Part shown: positions 7,306 to 15,234 of the stretch, one piece after another
Position numbering within the stretch: position 1 is the first letter of the stretch
Layout: each line of letters begins with the position of its first letter
DNA from: an uncultured Faecalibacterium sp.
Lineage (GTDB): Bacteria > Bacillota > Clostridia > Oscillospirales > Ruminococcaceae
Length of the DNA stretch: 64,000 nucleotides
Reading direction: 5' to 3'
Assembly: GCA_934533135.1 (NCBI GenBank)
Contig: CAKTBG010000001.1
Coordinates: forward strand, 144,014 to 208,013
Translations under genes and position numbers: made by a program
Notes under the pieces: generated by a model
The model's database searches: none
What the model was told of the DNA's origin: nothing
Seen by the model: the letters and a program-made list of their open reading frames with translations, nothing else

Positions 7306-7791
7306 TCACGGCTCCTTGCGGCTGCTGCGGTCTCCGCTGTGCAGCTCCTCGAGGAAGATCACCAGCACCCACAGAGCTACGCCCACGCAGACGCAGATAT
7401 CCGCGAAGTTGAAGACTGCAAAGTTCATGAAGAGCAGGTTGATGTAGTCCACTACCTCGCCGTTGAGCACCCGGTCGATCAGGTTGCCGATCCCGCCGCC
7501 CAGCACAAGGATGAATGCGATCCGCTGCAGCAGCTTGCCGCGGCTGCGAAAGAACAGCTCGTAGGCGACCAAAAGCAGCGCGGCACTGGTGGCCACAATG
7601 AGGAACAGCTGCTTGCCGCTGAGCAGGCTGAACGCCATACCCTGATTGAGGACGAACCGCAGCTCCACCAGATGCGGGATCAAGGGCATTGCCCCCACCG
7701 GAGCCAGTGCGCGGACCGCCCAGAGTTTGATGAGTTGATCTGCGCCGACCAGTGCGGCGACACAGACCAGATTGATGATGACAAACGCCAT
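7306..7791 (-). CDS. lspA: Lipoprotein signal peptidase (signal peptidase II)
   Basis: This 161-residue membrane aspartic protease cleaves the signal peptide of diacylglyceryl-modified prolipoproteins. Four hydrophobic segments are visible. The catalytic aspartates are Asp106 in G-N-L-I-D-R and Asp131 in F-N-F-A-D-I, both in the expected context. A good SD (AGGAG) precedes the ATG. It lies in the classic ileS-lspA-rluD order. One substrate may be the lipoprotein whose start is at the left edge of the window. Confidence 0.95.
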   Translation of the reverse strand: MAFVIINLVCVAALVGADQLIKLWAVRALAPVGAMPLIPHLVELRFVLNQGMAFSLLSGKQLFLIVATSAALLLVAYELFFRSRGKLLQRIAFILVLGGGIGNLIDRVLNGEVVDYINLLFMNFAVFNFADICVCVGVALWVLVIFLEELHSGDRSSRKEP

Positions 7792-7810
7792 AGTTTTCTC
7801 CTAAGTCCTA

Positions 7811-7881
7811 CATAAACAAAAGCATCTGCAACGCTTTTTTCGGAATGAGCCAAGAATTGCAGACGCCTTTATTTGTTTATG
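7811..7881 (-). other. Long inverted repeat between ileS and lspA
   Basis: CATAAACAAA (7811-7820) pairs with TTTGTTTATG (7872-7881), and inside it GCATCTGCAA (7822-7831) pairs with TTGCAGACGC (7857-7866) with one mismatch. There is no T run directly after the outer stem, so it may be a processing or attenuation structure rather than a simple terminator. Confidence 0.55.
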
Positions 7882-7893
7882 CGATGATCTGAG

Positions 7894-10689
7894 TTATGCC
7901 TCGACCACGCTGGCGCAGCGTGCGCACAGGGTGGGGTGAGCGGCATGGGTGCCGATGTCTGCGGAATACTTCCAGCAGCGTTCGCACTTGTCGCCGGTGG
8001 CGTGTGCGGCAGCAACGCCCAGACCCTCGACAGCGGAAGCGGCACCGCCCTCTCCCTTGACCAGCTCCACATGGGAGACGATCATCAGGTCTGCCAACTC
8101 GTCCATCGGGATGCTGTTGAGCAGTGCGTAGACAGCGTCGCTGCAGTACAGCGTGACGGATGCTTCCAGCGAAGCACCGATGGTCTTTTCGGCACGAACC
8201 TGCTCGAGGATCTTCTTGACTTCGTCGCGGACGGCGATCAGCTGTGCCCACTTTGCCTTGAACTCCTCGCTTGCAGCGTAGGCACCGGCCTTGGGCATAT
8301 CCTCAAAGACGACATACTGGTTCATGCCCTCGGTCTTGGGCAGGAAATCCCAGATCTCCTGACTGGTGAAGCAGAGGATGGGAGCGATGATCTTGTCCAG
8401 CGCGACAAGGATCTTGTACATCGTGGTCTGGGCTGCGCGGCGGCCGACGCCGTTGGTGCAGTACAGACGATCCTTGGTGACATCCAGATAGAAATTGGAC
8501 ATGGCCACGACGCAGAAGTTGTAGACTGCGTGGTAGACCTTATTGAAATCGTACACCGCGTAGCCTGCGTTGGTGGCTGCCAGCAGATCGTCCAGTGCAG
8601 CCAGTGCCCAGCGGTCGATTTCCTGCAGCTGATCGTCTGCAACACAATCGGTGTTGGGGTCAAAGCCATCGAGGTTGCCGAGGATGAAGCGGGCGGTGTT
8701 GCGGATCTTGCGGTAAGCCTCGCTCAGCTGCTTGAAGATGTTCTTACCTGCGCGGACATCCACGGTGTAGTCGGAAGAAGCAACCCACAGACGGATGATA
8801 TCGGCACCGTAGTCCTTGATGATCTCGCTGGGCTCCACGCCGTTGCCGGCACTCTTGTGCATCTGCTTGCCCTGCTCATCCACGACCCAGCCGTGGCACA
8901 GAACAGACTTGTAGGGTGCGCAGCCCTTGCTTGCCACGCTGGTCAGCAGGCTGGACTGGAACCAGCCGCGGAACTGGTCGCCGCCCTCCATATACATATC
9001 GGCCGGGAAACGCAGCTCCGGACGCTCTTCCAGAACAGCCGCGTGCGTGGAGCCGGAATCGAACCAGACGTCCATGATGTCGGTATCCTTGGTCCACTCC
9101 GAAGCACCGCAGTTCTCACAGACTTCGCCTGCGGGGATGATCTGCTCGGCCTCATATTTGTACCAAGCGTCCGAACCTTCCTTGCGGAACAGGTCGCTGA
9201 CGGCTTTGATGGTGGCGTCGGTGATGTGATACTTGCCGCACTTCTTGCAGTAGAAGGCAGGGATCGGCACGCCCCAAGTACGCTGGCGGCTGATGCACCA
9301 GTCGTTGCGGTCGCGGACCATGCCCTTCATGCGGTCATGACCCCAATCCGGCATCCAGGTAACGGTGTCGATGGCCTTGTAGACATCCTCGCGGAACTTG
9401 GAGATGGAGCAGAACCACTGCTCGGTCGCACGGAAGATGATGGGGTTGTGGCAACGCCAGCAGTGGGGGTACTGGTGCTTGATGTGTACCTGACCCATGA
9501 CGGCACCGGAGGCAGTCAGATCGGCCAGAATGGTCTTGTTGGCTGCCCAGACACGCTGGCCTGCGTATTTGCCGGCTTCCTCCGTCAGATAGCCGCCGTC
9601 GTCCACGGGCACGGTGATGGGCACCTGCGGGTACTTCTGGCAGACGTTGAAGTCATCGACGCCGTGGCCGCCTGCGGTATGGACGCAGCCGGAACCACTC
9701 TCGAGGGTAACATGATCGCCCAGAATGACCGTGCCTTCCTTGGGCAGGTAAACGTGGTTGTAACGCATCAGCTCGAACTCCGCACCGCTGACCGGCTCGC
9801 CCACGATCTCGTAGTTCTCCACATGGCAGGCGTCCATCACGCTCTTGACCAGCTCGGTGGCCATGATGTGGAACGCATCGCCGATCTTGACGAAGGAGTA
9901 CTCAAACTGACCGTTCAGGCAGATGGCTTCGTTGGCGGGCAGCGTCCAAGTGGTGGTGGTCCAGATCACGAAGTAGGTCTTGTCCATCGGGATGCCATGC
10001 TTGGCCAGCACGCCGTTGGGATCCTGCGAGACGTGGAAGCGGACAAAGATGGAATCGCAGTCGTCCTCGCCGTACTCGATCTCAGCTTCCGCCAGAGCCG
10101 TGCGGCAGTCGGGGCACCAGTACACGGGTTTCAGACCCTTGTAGATGTAGCCCTTCTTGGCCATCTCGCCAAAGATCTCGATCTGACGTGCCTCAAACTC
10201 CGGCTTGAGGGTCAGGTAGGGGTGCTCGAAATCGCCGATGACGCCCAGCCGCTTGAACTGATCGCTCATGATGTCGATGTGCTCGGTGGCAAACTTTTCG
10301 CAGATCTGCCGCAGCTCCAGCTTGGAGATGTCCTTCTTCTTCTCGCCGACGGAGGACAGAGCCTTCAGCTCGATGGGCAGGCCGTGGGTATCAAAGCCGG
10401 GCACATAGGGAGCCTGATAGCCCTCCATGTTCTTCTCGCGGATGATGATGTCCTTGATGATCTTGTTCAGGGCCGTACCCATGTGGATATTGCCGTTTGC
10501 ATACGGAGGGCCGTCGTGCAGGATGAACTGCGGCTTGCCCTCGTTGTGCTTCATCAGGTTGTTGTACAGGTCGTTGTCATCCCAGTCCTTGAGCATGACC
10601 GGCTCTTTCTTGGGCAGGCCGGCACGCATCTCGAACAGGGTCTTCGGCAGATTCAGGGTACTGTCGTACTGAGACTTATTCTTAGCCAA
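7894..10689 (-). CDS. ileS: Isoleucyl-tRNA synthetase
   Basis: This 931-residue class I synthetase charges tRNA-Ile. The HIGH motif is seen as H-D-G-P-P-Y-A-N-G-N-I-H-M-G (58-71) in the catalytic core. The second signature is unusual: at about residue 609 it reads Q-M-H-K-S instead of K-M-S-K-S. The C-terminal zinc site has two CxxC pairs (C-E-R-C and C-A-R-C). The start is a TTG (10689) with GAGGAG upstream; no ATG fits. Only 50 bases separate it from divIVA, leaving no room for the T-box leader common for ileS in Firmicutes, so it appears to be transcribed from the sepF promoter. Confidence 0.96.
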   Translation of the reverse strand: MAKNKSQYDSTLNLPKTLFEMRAGLPKKEPVMLKDWDDNDLYNNLMKHNEGKPQFILHDGPPYANGNIHMGTALNKIIKDIIIREKNMEGYQAPYVPGFDTHGLPIELKALSSVGEKKKDISKLELRQICEKFATEHIDIMSDQFKRLGVIGDFEHPYLTLKPEFEARQIEIFGEMAKKGYIYKGLKPVYWCPDCRTALAEAEIEYGEDDCDSIFVRFHVSQDPNGVLAKHGIPMDKTYFVIWTTTTWTLPANEAICLNGQFEYSFVKIGDAFHIMATELVKSVMDACHVENYEIVGEPVSGAEFELMRYNHVYLPKEGTVILGDHVTLESGSGCVHTAGGHGVDDFNVCQKYPQVPITVPVDDGGYLTEEAGKYAGQRVWAANKTILADLTASGAVMGQVHIKHQYPHCWRCHNPIIFRATEQWFCSISKFREDVYKAIDTVTWMPDWGHDRMKGMVRDRNDWCISRQRTWGVPIPAFYCKKCGKYHITDATIKAVSDLFRKEGSDAWYKYEAEQIIPAGEVCENCGASEWTKDTDIMDVWFDSGSTHAAVLEERPELRFPADMYMEGGDQFRGWFQSSLLTSVASKGCAPYKSVLCHGWVVDEQGKQMHKSAGNGVEPSEIIKDYGADIIRLWVASSDYTVDVRAGKNIFKQLSEAYRKIRNTARFILGNLDGFDPNTDCVADDQLQEIDRWALAALDDLLAATNAGYAVYDFNKVYHAVYNFCVVAMSNFYLDVTKDRLYCTNGVGRRAAQTTMYKILVALDKIIAPILCFTSQEIWDFLPKTEGMNQYVVFEDMPKAGAYAASEEFKAKWAQLIAVRDEVKKILEQVRAEKTIGASLEASVTLYCSDAVYALLNSIPMDELADLMIVSHVELVKGEGGAASAVEGLGVAAAHATGDKCERCWKYSADIGTHAAHPTLCARCASVVEA

Positions 10690-10739
10690 TGGTTACACAC
10701 TCCTCTAATTTCCTTGCGATTGCGTTTTGGATTTTTATT

Positions 10740-11534
10740 TTATTCGCTGAACTTCACGCCCTGAAAAGCAGTGTAGTCCGGCGTGGTGGAAGCTTCCGGT
10801 GCGGGAGGCGGGTCGATCTTGAGCTGGCTCTCGTCCTTGGCCCAGAAATCTTCGCTGCTCTCCTCTTTTTTGTCCGCGTCGGCGGGCTGCTCTGCCGCAG
10901 CCTCGGCTGCCGGTGCTGCATCGTCCAGCTCCTCGGTCAGCTCGGCCGCAACCTGCTCGGCAGGCTCTGCGTCGGGCGTTTCTGCGGCGGCAGCCGCAGC
11001 GGGCTCGTCCTTCTGGTATTCCGGCAGGCGGCTCAGGGACTCCACATGGCTGCGGTACAGGTTGAGCACGTCGGACTTGAAGCGGGTAACTTCCAGCCGG
11101 ACGCGGTCATACTCGCGCTCCTCTGCCAGCTTCTTTTCGTTTGCCTCGTTGATGATCTCATCGGCGCGGTCACTGGCTTTCTGCAGCAGCTCGTTGGCAT
11201 CACGGATGATATCATCACCGCGGAGATTGGCACGGTGCAGGATCTCCTCGGCCTTGGTGTTTGCTTCCCGGATGACATTCTCGCCCATCCGCTGTGCGTT
11301 GATCAGCGCACTCTTGAGCATATCGCCGTCTGCCTCATAGCTCTCCATTTCTTTGTGGAGACGCTGGTTTTCGGCCGTCAGATCCGCGATCTGCTTGCGC
11401 AGAGCCTCGGCATCCTTCTCGTTGAGCAGCAGCTGCTCTTCCACCTTGTCCAGAAACCGATCCACATCCTCGGTACGGTAGCCGCGGAGGTTTTTTTCAA
11501 ATTGCGCAGAGCGCACATCCTGCGGGGTCAGCAT
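10740..11534 (-). CDS. divIVA: DivIVA-type cell-pole/division protein
   Basis: The 264-residue protein begins with the DivIVA lipid-binding signature (L-T-P-Q-D-V-R...F-E-K-N-L-R-G-Y-R, residues 2-19), then has a long coiled coil to about residue 170. The tail is low-complexity and rich in Ala, Glu and Asp, ending G-V-K-F-S-E. DivIVA binds negatively curved membrane at division sites and poles. Its place after ylmH and sepF and before ileS matches the end of the Firmicute division cluster. A good SD (GGAGG) precedes the ATG. The acidic tail is longer than in Bacillus. Confidence 0.93.
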   Translation of the reverse strand: MLTPQDVRSAQFEKNLRGYRTEDVDRFLDKVEEQLLLNEKDAEALRKQIADLTAENQRLHKEMESYEADGDMLKSALINAQRMGENVIREANTKAEEILHRANLRGDDIIRDANELLQKASDRADEIINEANEKKLAEEREYDRVRLEVTRFKSDVLNLYRSHVESLSRLPEYQKDEPAAAAAAETPDAEPAEQVAAELTEELDDAAPAAEAAAEQPADADKKEESSEDFWAKDESQLKIDPPPAPEASTTPDYTAFQGVKFSE

Positions 11535-11561
11535 AGTGGTTTCCTCCCTATTTCATCAAAT

Positions 11562-12386
11562 TCAATACTGGAAAAACGCGATGATCGAGCGATCTTTTTT
11601 GCTTTTGCCCGGCAGGGCAGTCAGGCAGAACCGCCCCTTGCCCCGCACCGTGAACACATCGCCCTCGTAGACCGGTGCGTGGACGCTCTCGGCAGGCAGA
11701 TGATTGATCTCCACCCGGCCAGCCGTGATCAGATCCGCCGCCATGCCGCGGCTGCACCGGATCATGGCCGCAAGCACCGCATCCAGCCGGAGCGAAGACA
11801 CCGTGGCAGTGCGGATCTCCCGATCCTCCTGCGGGAAGGCCGGAAGGGTATCAAGGGGCTGGGATTCTGCCGTCAGATCCGTATGCCCGGCCTGCCGCAG
11901 CTCCCGACTGATCAGCTCTGCCGCGGTTTCCAATGCAAAGACATAGGCGACGCCCGGCTGGTCGGCCGGGAGAACGATGTCTCCCAGTGCTTCCCGCTTG
12001 AGTTCCAGCCCCATCAGGCTGCCAAGATAATCCCGGTGGGTCGGCAGCTCTGCGCCGGGCTGGACCCGGCAGCGCAGCCGGACACAGCACAGCGGGCTGG
12101 CCGCATAGCTGCCTTCCGGCTCGAGGCAGAGGATCTTCCGCTCAGCACCCGGCCAGCCGCCCTCGAAGTGAAAGGCCTCAGCTCCGAAGCGGTTGAGCGC
12201 AGCACGCGCCAGATCCTGCTCCCGGTCGCTCAGAAAGTTGGAATACCGCGGGATCCCCCGGCCAAAGGCCGTGCGCGCCAGATCCTCGATGTGGCGCATG
12301 AGATACCGCTCTTCCTCGTTGCGGGCAGGCACAAACCCCCGCACCGCCTTGGGAACCGGAGTTTCCGGATCAATAGAACGCGCCAT
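11562..12386 (-). CDS. ylmH: YlmH-like S4-domain RNA-binding protein
   Basis: The 274-residue protein has an N-terminal YlmH domain and a C-terminal S4 RNA-binding domain (R-L-D-A-V-L-A-A through G-R-V-E-I-N). YlmH proteins act with the ribosome or 50S subunits, including rescue of stalled subunits. I start at ATG 12386, which lies inside the end of sepF (17-base overlap) and has GGAG upstream; a longer frame reads through sepF out of frame. The sepF-ylmH-divIVA order is conserved. The usual ylmE and yggT genes are not present around it. Confidence 0.88.
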   Translation of the reverse strand: MARSIDPETPVPKAVRGFVPARNEEERYLMRHIEDLARTAFGRGIPRYSNFLSDREQDLARAALNRFGAEAFHFEGGWPGAERKILCLEPEGSYAASPLCCVRLRCRVQPGAELPTHRDYLGSLMGLELKREALGDIVLPADQPGVAYVFALETAAELISRELRQAGHTDLTAESQPLDTLPAFPQEDREIRTATVSSLRLDAVLAAMIRCSRGMAADLITAGRVEINHLPAESVHAPVYEGDVFTVRGKGRFCLTALPGKSKKDRSIIAFFQY

Positions 12387-12837
12387 TGTTTTCCAGCTCG
12401 TCCAGCAGGTCGCCCATAATGTCAACGTTATACGGGGTAATGATGAAGGTGCTGTTGGCGACACGCTTGATCTGGCCGTTGTTGGCATACGCTACGCCGG
12501 AAAGAAAATCCACCAGACGGCGGGAAACTTCCTTATTGGTAGATTCCAGATTCAGCACCACCGTGCGCTTGTTGTTCAGGTGGTCTGCAATGGTGCTGGC
12601 ATCCTCAAACCGTTCGGGCTTGACCAGAACGACCTTGAGCTGGGTGGTGGCATGAATGTTGACCACCTTGTTCTTCTTGCTGGGGGCGTTCTCGTCAGCA
12701 GCTTCCTCTTCGTCGTCCATGCCGACGCCGATGCCGTTGTTATTGTTCACCATCTGAGGGCCGTCGTCGATGTACTGATCGTCGTAATCATCCTCGGTAC
12801 CAAAGAGACCCTTTTTCAGACTATCCACAAAAGACAT
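12370..12837 (-). CDS. sepF: Cell division protein SepF
   Basis: SepF (155 residues) is an FtsZ-bundling membrane anchor of the division ring. An N-terminal amphipathic segment (M-S-F-V-D-S-L-K-K-G-L-F) fits membrane binding, an acidic linker follows, and the C-terminal half is the SepF core with K-P-E-R-F-E-D-A and V-L-N-L-E-S-T. I chose the ATG at 12837, preceded by AAAGGAG; an ATG six codons upstream would lie within or before the SD. It is the first gene after a strong promoter and probably leads the operon sepF-ylmH-divIVA-ileS-lspA-rluD. Confidence 0.93.
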   Translation of the reverse strand: MSFVDSLKKGLFGTEDDYDDQYIDDGPQMVNNNNGIGVGMDDEEEAADENAPSKKNKVVNIHATTQLKVVLVKPERFEDASTIADHLNNKRTVVLNLESTNKEVSRRLVDFLSGVAYANNGQIKRVANSTFIITPYNVDIMGDLLDELENNGAFY

Positions 12838-12912
12838 AGAATTTGCTCCTTTCATTCGGACAGCGTGTGCTGTCTGGCAACTTCTGCAAAAAGAGTTGCA
12901 ATAGCTTTATCT

Positions 12913-12941
12913 ATTATCGGATTTTTTGCGCCGGATGTCAA
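12913..12941 (-). promoter_or_regulatory. sepF operon promoter
   Basis: On the minus strand TTGACA (12941-12936) and GATAAT (12918-12913) have an exact 17-base spacing, just after the end of the upstream HlyD-like gene. Confidence 0.8.
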
Positions 12942-12944
12942 TAA

Positions 12945-14258
12945 CTACAAAAGCTTTCCATCATACAAATTTTGTCCGGATACAATAATCTCGTCATAAA
13001 GCCGGATCTGACTGACCGAATTGGCCGTTCCGCTGGGCAGCACCAGCGTGTAATCGCCCTCGGTGATCAGCGGGTGATCCTCGTCCACGGGGTCGATCTT
13101 GCAGAACCGGGCGAGGTTGCCGTACTTGACGTAGACGCCCGGGAGGTAGTTTTCTCCTTTTTCCTCTGCCTCGGTGCCGTCCTCCTTTAAATAGTGGATG
13201 GCCTGCGACGGGATCAGCAGACCGGTCGTCTCCCCCACGATGATCTGCGCATCGGCCTGCGTGAGTCGAAGCACGTCGCCATTGATGATCTCGCAGGAAA
13301 GGACGAACCGGGCAAGGCCGCTGGCCTCGTCGATGGTCACTTCGGTCACTTTTGCCTTGAGCGGCGTTTCCATCTGCCCCGGGAAGCGGATCTGCACCGA
13401 CTTTTTGAGCGGCTTTCCATCCTGCCCGAGCAGCTTTTCGCCCTGCTTAGCCGGGCAGATACCTGCATAATACCACGTGAAGCCCGAGACGATCTTGCCG
13501 GCACAGCCCTCCAGTGCGACCTGCGGGTCGGATTCAACATACGTTTTCAGCTCCGCAGGGCCGAGAGCCAGAATATCGTCCGCGCTGGCGTTCAGCCGCC
13601 CGGAGCTGGAGCTCCGGATGAAGTAGCCGGTCTGCGGAGCCGTGATCTGGGATGGCGTTCCCAGCTGTGCCTGCACACTGGCCGCCTGCTGGGTCAGAGC
13701 TGCGATCGAATCCGAGAAGTCGGTGACTTCGCCGGTGATGACCCACAGCTTGTTCTGCGCCAGCAGGTACGATTCCCGCCCCGTGTCGATCTCGTCGTAT
13801 TCGCCCTGATCGAGGGCGTCCAGCATATCATACAGAGCGGAAGACCGCTCTTTGTGCAGGGAGTCCAGCTGGGTAGCCGACGTGTTCTGCGACCGCTGGA
13901 GCAGATCGATCTGGTCGTTGATCTGGCGCAGCTGCTGGCGGAGGGTCGATTGCGTGGCATCGCTGTACACCTCGGCCACCGCCGTGCCCGCCGAGACGCG
14001 CTCCCCATCTTCGGCGAGGTATCCCAGCGTGCCGCTTCCGGCAACGTATGTTTCTTGGAACAGGAGCACGCCTTCGGCATCCACGGTATCGGATACCGTG
14101 GACAGCAGAGCCGTCTCATAGGTGTTGGGCGGGAAGAGAACGTGAAGCGACTGATAGCCCACATAGCCGAAGGCCAATACCAGAAATACCGCTACCACAC
14201 CCGCAATGACGGCCAGCACATGGGTGCCGCCCGGTTCGGTCTGGGTCGAATCTCTCAT
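12945..14258 (-). CDS. HlyD/RND-adaptor-like membrane protein
   Basis: The 437-residue protein has one N-terminal transmembrane segment (about residues 15-37), then a periplasmic-adaptor-like layout: a lipoyl/barrel-sandwich half (around G-Y-L-A-E-D-G-E-R-V), a coiled coil rich in Gln and Leu, the second sandwich half (I-T-A-P-Q-T-G-Y-F) and beta-rich C-terminal domains. In Clostridia such proteins often lie near sepF/ylmH, in the place of ylmE, and have no partner transporter. No ABC or RND gene is near here either, so a structural role at the envelope or division site is as likely as export. SD AAAGGGTGAG precedes the ATG. Confidence 0.75.
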   Translation of the reverse strand: MRDSTQTEPGGTHVLAVIAGVVAVFLVLAFGYVGYQSLHVLFPPNTYETALLSTVSDTVDAEGVLLFQETYVAGSGTLGYLAEDGERVSAGTAVAEVYSDATQSTLRQQLRQINDQIDLLQRSQNTSATQLDSLHKERSSALYDMLDALDQGEYDEIDTGRESYLLAQNKLWVITGEVTDFSDSIAALTQQAASVQAQLGTPSQITAPQTGYFIRSSSSGRLNASADDILALGPAELKTYVESDPQVALEGCAGKIVSGFTWYYAGICPAKQGEKLLGQDGKPLKKSVQIRFPGQMETPLKAKVTEVTIDEASGLARFVLSCEIINGDVLRLTQADAQIIVGETTGLLIPSQAIHYLKEDGTEAEEKGENYLPGVYVKYGNLARFCKIDPVDEDHPLITEGDYTLVLPSGTANSVSQIRLYDEIIVSGQNLYDGKLL

Positions 14259-14265
14259 GGGATGC

Positions 14266-15234
14266 TCACCCTTTCGCTAAAAATTCCTGCACAGCGGTGC
14301 AGGCGCATTGGGTCGTATCGGGTGCGGAGGCATCCAGCCAGACCACGCCCTCCATGTGGCGGAACCACGTCAGCTGCCGCTTGGCGTAGTTGCGGGAGGC
14401 CTGTTTGAGCCGGTCGATGCAGGGGGAAAGCTCTGCCGTTCCCTCGAAGTAGGGAAAGAGCTCCTTGTACCCAATGGCCTGTGCCGCAGTTTTGAACCGT
14501 TCCCGGTTCTGCCAGACGTACTCTGCCTCCCGCAGCAGACCGGCGTCCATCATTTGATCCACCCGCAGGTCAATGCGGCGGTAAAGCTGCGCCCGATCCG
14601 GGAAATCCAGCCCAAGGATCAGGCTCCGATAGGGCTTTTCGGGCGGGAGGGATCCGGCCTTCTGTTCACTGAGCTTTTTGCCGGTCGCACGGTAATGTTC
14701 CAGTGCGCGCAATACCCGCACCTGATTGTTGGGGTGGATGGCAGCGGCCGCTTCCGGATCCACCTGCTGCAGTGCAGCGTACATGGCTTCCCCGCCCTTT
14801 TCGGCAAGCTCCGCAGCCAGCTGTTCCCGCAGGCCGGTCGGCGTCTTTTCGGCGGCAAAGCGCACCCCGTACAAGAAGCTTTGGACGTACAGACCCGTGC
14901 CGCCCACCAGCATCGGCAGATGGCTGCGAGCCGTGATCTCCTGCTCAAGCTGCCCGGCCAGTGCCACAAAATCCGCCACGCTGAACACCTGCTCCGGCGG
15001 GAAGAGGTCGATGCCATGGTGAGGCACGCCCTGTGTCTCTTCTGCTGTCACTTTTGCGGTGCCGATGTCGAGACCCCTGTAGATCTGCATCGAGTCCGCA
15101 CTGATGATCTCGCCGCTGAACTGCTTTGCCAGCGCGACGCCCAGAGCCGTTTTTCCGGTGGCTGTGGGGCCGACCACCGCCACGACCGGATGCTTTTCGC
15201 CCCCTCGGGGGCGGTTGTTATACGATCCGTCCAA
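14266..15234 (-). CDS. miaA: tRNA dimethylallyltransferase
   Basis: MiaA (322 residues) adds a dimethylallyl group to A37 of tRNAs reading UNN codons; the product is the substrate of MiaB, which is encoded further upstream in this operon. The Walker A G-P-T-A-T-G-K-T is near residues 22-29, followed by I-S-A-D-S-M-Q-I-Y-R-G-L-D-I-G-T, a MiaA hallmark. The start is a TTG at 15234 that overlaps the 3' end of mutL by 17 bases. The order mutS-mutL-miaA is conserved in Firmicutes. Confidence 0.95.
   Translation of the reverse strand: MDGSYNNRPRGGEKHPVVAVVGPTATGKTALGVALAKQFSGEIISADSMQIYRGLDIGTAKVTAEETQGVPHHGIDLFPPEQVFSVADFVALAGQLEQEITARSHLPMLVGGTGLYVQSFLYGVRFAAEKTPTGLREQLAAELAEKGGEAMYAALQQVDPEAAAAIHPNNQVRVLRALEHYRATGKKLSEQKAGSLPPEKPYRSLILGLDFPDRAQLYRRIDLRVDQMMDAGLLREAEYVWQNRERFKTAAQAIGYKELFPYFEGTAELSPCIDRLKQASRNYAKRQLTWFRHMEGVVWLDASAPDTTQCACTAVQEFLAKG

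Noticed and set aside
7936..10764. A 942-codon open frame on the plus strand opposite ileS
   Set aside because: It is the antisense shadow of ileS in a GC-rich gene; it has no start signal or family motifs, while the minus strand shows all IleRS features.
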